Of a stretch of 64,000 bases of DNA, positions 60,819 to 64,000 are shown piece after piece. Origin of the DNA: Kitasatospora paranensis (GTDB lineage: Bacteria > Actinomycetota > Actinomycetes > Streptomycetales > Streptomycetaceae); contig NZ_BAABKV010000001.1 in assembly GCF_039544005.1 (NCBI RefSeq), positions 2,728,001 through 2,792,000 of the forward strand. The letters run 5' to 3'. The position numbers and the translations under genes are program-made. Each line of letters starts with the position of its first letter. Position 1 is the first letter of the stretch. Under the pieces are notes generated by a model. That model saw only the letters and a list, made by a program, of their open reading frames with translations, had not been told where the DNA came from and made no database searches.

Positions 60819-62201
60819 GTGACCCCAGAACTCTCCCCGTCCGCGCAGGCCGCCCCACCGGCCCGGCTGCGCGCCCTGCTCCGCAGGCTGCGGCCGGACA
60901 CCACCCCGTGGCACAGCTCGCGTGACTTCCGGCTGCTCTGGGGTTCGGGCTGCGTCAGCAGCTTCGGCAGCTTCCTCACCTACGTGGCCGTGCCGATGCA
61001 GGTCAAGGACCTCACCGCGTCGACCTTCATGGTCGGCCTGGTCGGCGCCTTCGAGCTCGTCCCGCTGATCGTCTTCGGGCTGTGGGGCGGTGCGCTCGCC
61101 GATGCCCTGGACCGCCGCCGGCTGGTGCTGCTCTCCGAGGGCGGGCTCGGGCTGCTGAGTGCGCTGCTGCTGCTGAACGCCCTGCTGCCGCACCCGGTGC
61201 TCTGGCCGGTGTACCTGGTGGCGGCACTGGTCGCCGCCGTCGACGGGCTGCAACGCCCGGCCCTGGACTCGCTCACGCCGCGGATCGTGCCGCACGACCA
61301 GCTGTCCGCGGCGTTCGCGCTCAACTCGCTGTACCGCAACGTCGGCTCGGTCGCCGGTCCGGCGCTGGCCGGCGTCGTGGTGGCCGCGGCCGGGGTGCAG
61401 ACCGCGTACGCGCTGGACGTGCTGACGTTCGGGGCGTCCCTGCTGCTGCTCGCGCGGATGCGGGCCGTCCCGCCGTCCGGCAGGGCCGAACCGCCGTCGC
61501 TGCGGGCGATCGCCACCGGCGTCCGCTACGCCTGGAGCCGCAAGGACCTGCTCGGCACGTACGCCATCGACATCTGCGCCATGCTGTTCGCCTTCCCGGT
61601 GGCGATCTTCCCCTTCCTCGCCACCGAACTGCACGCGAACTGGGCGCTCGGCCTGCTGTACGGCGCCCCGGCGGCCGGGGCGCTGGTGGTCTCGGCGACC
61701 GGCGGCTGGACGTCCGGGATCCACCGGCACGGCCGCATGCTGGTGCTGGCCGCGCTCGGCTGGGGTGTCGCGATGACCCTCGCCGGGCTGGCCGGCAATC
61801 TGTGGGCTGTGCTGCTCTGCCTGGCCGTGGCGGGCGGCGCCGACCAGATCAGCGGCACCGCCCGGGCCACCATGTGGAACCAGTCCATCCCGGACTCGGT
61901 CCGCGGCCGGATGGCCGGCGTCGAGCTGCTGAGCTACTCCGTCGGCCCGCAGCTCGGGCAGGTCAGGGCGGGCGGCATGGCCGGCCTGGTCGGGGTCCGC
62001 GCCGCGGTGTGGAGCGGCGGCGTGGCCTGCGTCCTCGGGGTGGCGGCGCTGGCGGCCGCACTGCCCGCCCTGCTGGCCTACGACGACCGGACGGACCCCC
62101 ATGCGGCAGCCGTCCGCGCCGCGGCGGCCGAGCGCTCCGGCGCGGCCGGGGAGTCCGGCGAGTCCGGACCGGTCGACGGCGCCGAGGCGGTGGGTGTCTG
62201 A
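60819..62201 (+). CDS. MFS_3 (EntS-like) exporter
   Basis: A 460-residue 12-TM major-facilitator protein of the EntS/MFS_3 group. After a cytoplasmic N-terminus it has FRLLWGSGCVSSFGSFLTYVAVP, GGALADALDRRRLVL (motif A-like) and ALDSLTPRIVPHDQLSAAFALNS. The C-terminal tail (about 430-460) is acidic and Ala/Ser-rich. Relatives export siderophores or macrolides; the substrate here is unknown. The start is GTG at 60819. Confidence 0.88.
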   Translation: MTPELSPSAQAAPPARLRALLRRLRPDTTPWHSSRDFRLLWGSGCVSSFGSFLTYVAVPMQVKDLTASTFMVGLVGAFELVPLIVFGLWGGALADALDRRRLVLLSEGGLGLLSALLLLNALLPHPVLWPVYLVAALVAAVDGLQRPALDSLTPRIVPHDQLSAAFALNSLYRNVGSVAGPALAGVVVAAAGVQTAYALDVLTFGASLLLLARMRAVPPSGRAEPPSLRAIATGVRYAWSRKDLLGTYAIDICAMLFAFPVAIFPFLATELHANWALGLLYGAPAAGALVVSATGGWTSGIHRHGRMLVLAALGWGVAMTLAGLAGNLWAVLLCLAVAGGADQISGTARATMWNQSIPDSVRGRMAGVELLSYSVGPQLGQVRAGGMAGLVGVRAAVWSGGVACVLGVAALAAALPALLAYDDRTDPHAAAVRAAAAERSGAAGESGESGPVDGAEAVGV

Positions 62202-62244
62202 CGGCGGCTCAGCCCTGCCGTCGGCGCCGCCGCCGGCGTTGTCG

Positions 62245-62477
62245 TCAGCCCTGGTCGTCGCCGGCGGGCGGGCCGTCGCTCCAGCGCGGGTCGGAGCGCC
62301 ACTCGCGGTTGCGCTCGTCGGCCGTCTCCAGGGCGCGCGCGGCCTCCTCCCGGGTCGCGTACGGGCCGAGCCGGTCCTTGGCCGGACACTCCGGGCCCTC
62401 CTCCACCTTGGCGTGCTTGATGCAGTAGAACCACTCCCCGGCTTGCCGGTGGGCTTGCGGCCGAATCCCAGTGCCAT
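62245..62477 (-). CDS. conserved small streptomycete protein, frameshifted
   Basis: About 77 residues when repaired. It starts [14 protein letters not shown] and then needs one extra G in the C4 run at 62436-62439 (G4 on the coding strand) to continue [39 protein letters not shown] and DPRWSD. Without the added base the conserved part has no suitable start. The Cys/His pattern ([13 protein letters not shown]) could bind metal. It lies upstream of and divergent from map; function is unknown. Confidence 0.8.
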
Positions 62478-62620
62478 CAGTACTGCTCCCGTTCGTTCCT
62501 TCGTCGCATACGGACGCCGTGCTCCGACGCACCGCCCGTCGTCCTGGGATGATCCTTTCCCGACACCCGGCCCGTACACACGGCCGGGCCTGCCGGGGTG
62601 CGCCCGATAGACTCGCGGTC

Positions 62621-63466
62621 ATGGCTCTCGTACCCGGCACGCAGTCCCCCACCCGCAAGGTCCCCGCGCACATCGCGCGCCCGGAGTACGTGGGACGGCC
62701 CGCGCCGACGCCGTACAACGGCCCCGAGGTGCAGACCGCGGAGACGATCGAGAAGATGCGGATCGCCGGGCGGATCGCCGCGCAGGCGATGGAGGAGGCC
62801 GCGAAGCTCATCGCGCCCGGCGTCACCACGGACGAGCTCGACGCCGTCGCCCACGCGTACATGTGCGACCACGGCGCCTACCCGTCGGACCTCGGCTACC
62901 GGGGCTTCCCCAAGTCGATCTGCACCTCCGTCAACGAGGTGATCTGCCACGGCATCCCGGACTCGACCGTGCTGCAGGACGGCGACATCGTCAACATCGA
63001 CGCCACCGCGTACATCCACGGCGTGCACGGCGACCTGAACGCCACCTACCTGTGCGGCAACGTCGACGAGGAGTCGAAGCTGCTGGTCGAGCGGACGCGC
63101 GAGTCCCTCGACCGCGCGATCAAGGCGGTCAAGCCGGGCCGCCAGGTCAACGTGATCGGCCGGGTCATCGAGTCCTACGCCAAGCGCTTCGGCTACGGCG
63201 TGGTGCGGGACTTCACCGGCCACGGCATCAACACGTCGTTCCACTCCGGGCTGATCATCCCGCACTACGACAGCGAGCGGGCCACCGAGGTGATCAAGCC
63301 CGGCATGACCTTCACCATCGAACCGATGCTGACCCTGGGCAGCTACGACTACGACGTCTGGGAGGACGGCTGGACGGTCGTCACCAAGGACCGCAAGCGC
63401 ACCGCCCAGTTCGAGCACACCCTGGTCGTCACCGGCGCCGGCGCGGAGATCCTCACCCTGCCGTAG
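62621..63466 (+). CDS. map: type I methionine aminopeptidase
   Basis: A 281-residue metalloprotease that removes the initiator Met from nascent proteins. The five metal ligands are visible: Asp in VNIDATAY, Asp in GDLNATY, His in [10 protein letters not shown], Glu in TIEPML and Glu in QFEHTLVV. The N-terminal extension of about 40 residues ([20 protein letters not shown]) is typical of actinobacterial MetAP1c. The ATG at 62621 fits this. Streptomycetes carry more than one map gene, so it need not be essential. Confidence 0.97.
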   Translation: MALVPGTQSPTRKVPAHIARPEYVGRPAPTPYNGPEVQTAETIEKMRIAGRIAAQAMEEAAKLIAPGVTTDELDAVAHAYMCDHGAYPSDLGYRGFPKSICTSVNEVICHGIPDSTVLQDGDIVNIDATAYIHGVHGDLNATYLCGNVDEESKLLVERTRESLDRAIKAVKPGRQVNVIGRVIESYAKRFGYGVVRDFTGHGINTSFHSGLIIPHYDSERATEVIKPGMTFTIEPMLTLGSYDYDVWEDGWTVVTKDRKRTAQFEHTLVVTGAGAEILTLP

Positions 63467-63491
63467 CGCAGGCCCTGCGCACCGACGACGA

Positions 63492-63525
63492 CGGCCGCGG
63501 CCCGCATCGAGCGGGACCGCGGCCG
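63492..63525 (+). terminator. terminator of map
   Basis: GGCCGCGGCCCGC pairs with GCGGG-A-CCGCGGCC with one A bulge and an ATCGA loop, starting 26 bp after the map stop. Confidence 0.7.
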
Positions 63526-63562
63526 GTCCGGTCGCGGACGGGCCGGCGGGCCCGTCGATCAA

Positions 63563-63618
63563 GCGGTCGAGCGGTCAAGCAATCGAGCAGGCGGTCGACC
63601 GGGCGGTCGAGCGGTCAG
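63563..63618. repeat. degenerate GCGGTCGA repeat
   Basis: Five copies of GCGGTC(G/A)A start at 63563, 63571, 63591, 63603 and 63611, in the gap between the map terminator and the stop codon of the next, converging gene. They include the stop codon of that gene. Role unknown; possibly slippage-derived. Confidence 0.55.
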
Positions 63619-64000
63619 CCGATCAGCCACTGCTCCTCGGCGACCGCGCCGACCTCCGTGCAGGCGTCGGTGAGCACGTCGAGGACCCGCAGCGGGTCCG
63701 GCAGCGGCTGCTCCGGGCCGCGGAGCCAGCGCACCTGGCTGCCGTCGAGCAGCGCGGCCGGCGGCAGCAGGGTGTACGAGCCGCGGCAATGCCAGCGCAG
63801 ACCGGGGTGCTCGGACATGGTGTCCGGAGTGGAGTCCAGCGCGCTCGTCCACCACTCGTCCTCGTCGGGGGTGCCGCGGGTCGCGGTGAAGAAGAGGTAG
63901 CGGTCATCGCCGACGGCGGCGATCGGGCCGCCGACACCGATCTCGTCCAGGCGCTCCAGCGCCAGGCGGCCGGCGGCGGCCGGGACGTCGAGGACGTCGT
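63615..64000 (-). CDS. primase/polymerase-like hypothetical protein, partial
   Basis: The C-terminal 127 residues of a protein cut by the right edge. The visible part runs from DVLDVPAAAGRLALERLDE through VGDDRYLFFTATRGTPDEDEW and HPGLRWHCRGSYTLLPPAAL to EEQWLIG. The frame is open to the window end with normal codon bias. The LRWHCRGSY...LPP motif is that of a streptomycete family annotated as bifunctional DNA primase/polymerase N-terminal-like. Catalytic residues would lie upstream, outside the window, so activity cannot be judged. Confidence 0.7.
   Translation of the reverse strand, partial: DVLDVPAAAGRLALERLDEIGVGGPIAAVGDDRYLFFTATRGTPDEDEWWTSALDSTPDTMSEHPGLRWHCRGSYTLLPPAALLDGSQVRWLRGPEQPLPDPLRVLDVLTDACTEVGAVAEEQWLIG

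Overview
The window is very GC-rich chromosomal DNA with strong G/C preference at third codon positions, GTG starts and many ATGA/GTGA overlaps. Together with a two-domain geosmin synthase, an AfsR-like SARP regulator, a SigE-family sigma factor, an F420 reductase and the linkage glnE - glnA2 - nadE - panB - map, this points to Streptomycetaceae (Streptomyces or Kitasatospora). I see no rRNA, tRNA, CRISPR array, phage or intact insertion sequence.

Layout. 1-4.8 kb: a two-component system (kinase cut by the left edge) divergent from an MMPL exporter joined to a DUF2993/LmeA-like protein. 4.8-11.7 kb: MurQ, a DUF6011 protein, a VOC protein, a 155-bp element with 22-bp terminal inverted repeats, a PP2C phosphatase, a P450, an ArsC-like protein, an FMN-binding-fold protein and an unrecognised 475-residue protein. 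11.7-18.4 kb: geosmin synthase, a DUF1152 protein, a hemerythrin protein, a lipoprotein esterase and an SDR. 18.4-34.6 kb: secreted polymer degradation (GH16 glucanase, alpha-amylase, M4 protease, a two-headed amylase-pullulanase), interrupted by a sigma/anti-sigma-like pair and an amtB-PII operon with a GlnR-type site. 35-47.3 kb: PAP2 protein, glnE, a second GH16-fold protein, a GT2 transferase with a 48-residue LAXTG peptide, a GT-C protein, glnA2 and nadE. 47.3-64 kb: an EEP protein, an MFS/TetR efflux pair, panB, a DrrAB-type ABC pair, a SARP/NB-ARC regulator, an M50 protease, an F420 reductase, an MFS exporter, map, and a gene cut by the right edge.

Three themes link the genes. (1) Starch use: the amylase and the amylase-pullulanase carry related CTGCAAG/CTTGCAG upstream sites, and the GH16 gene carries two GAGAGCGCTCTC palindromes, all typical of LacI-family control. 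(2) Nitrogen: glnE, glnA2 and a second-type amtB-PII pair whose AmtB has Glu in place of the first pore histidine. (3) Efflux and envelope: MMPL-LmeA, DHA2, DrrAB and MFS systems, most with palindromes suggesting dedicated regulators.

Nine genes are broken by what looks like one missing G or C each, usually in a G/C run. This is more likely an unpolished assembly than nine real mutations, so these genes are annotated at their repaired extent with the break position given.
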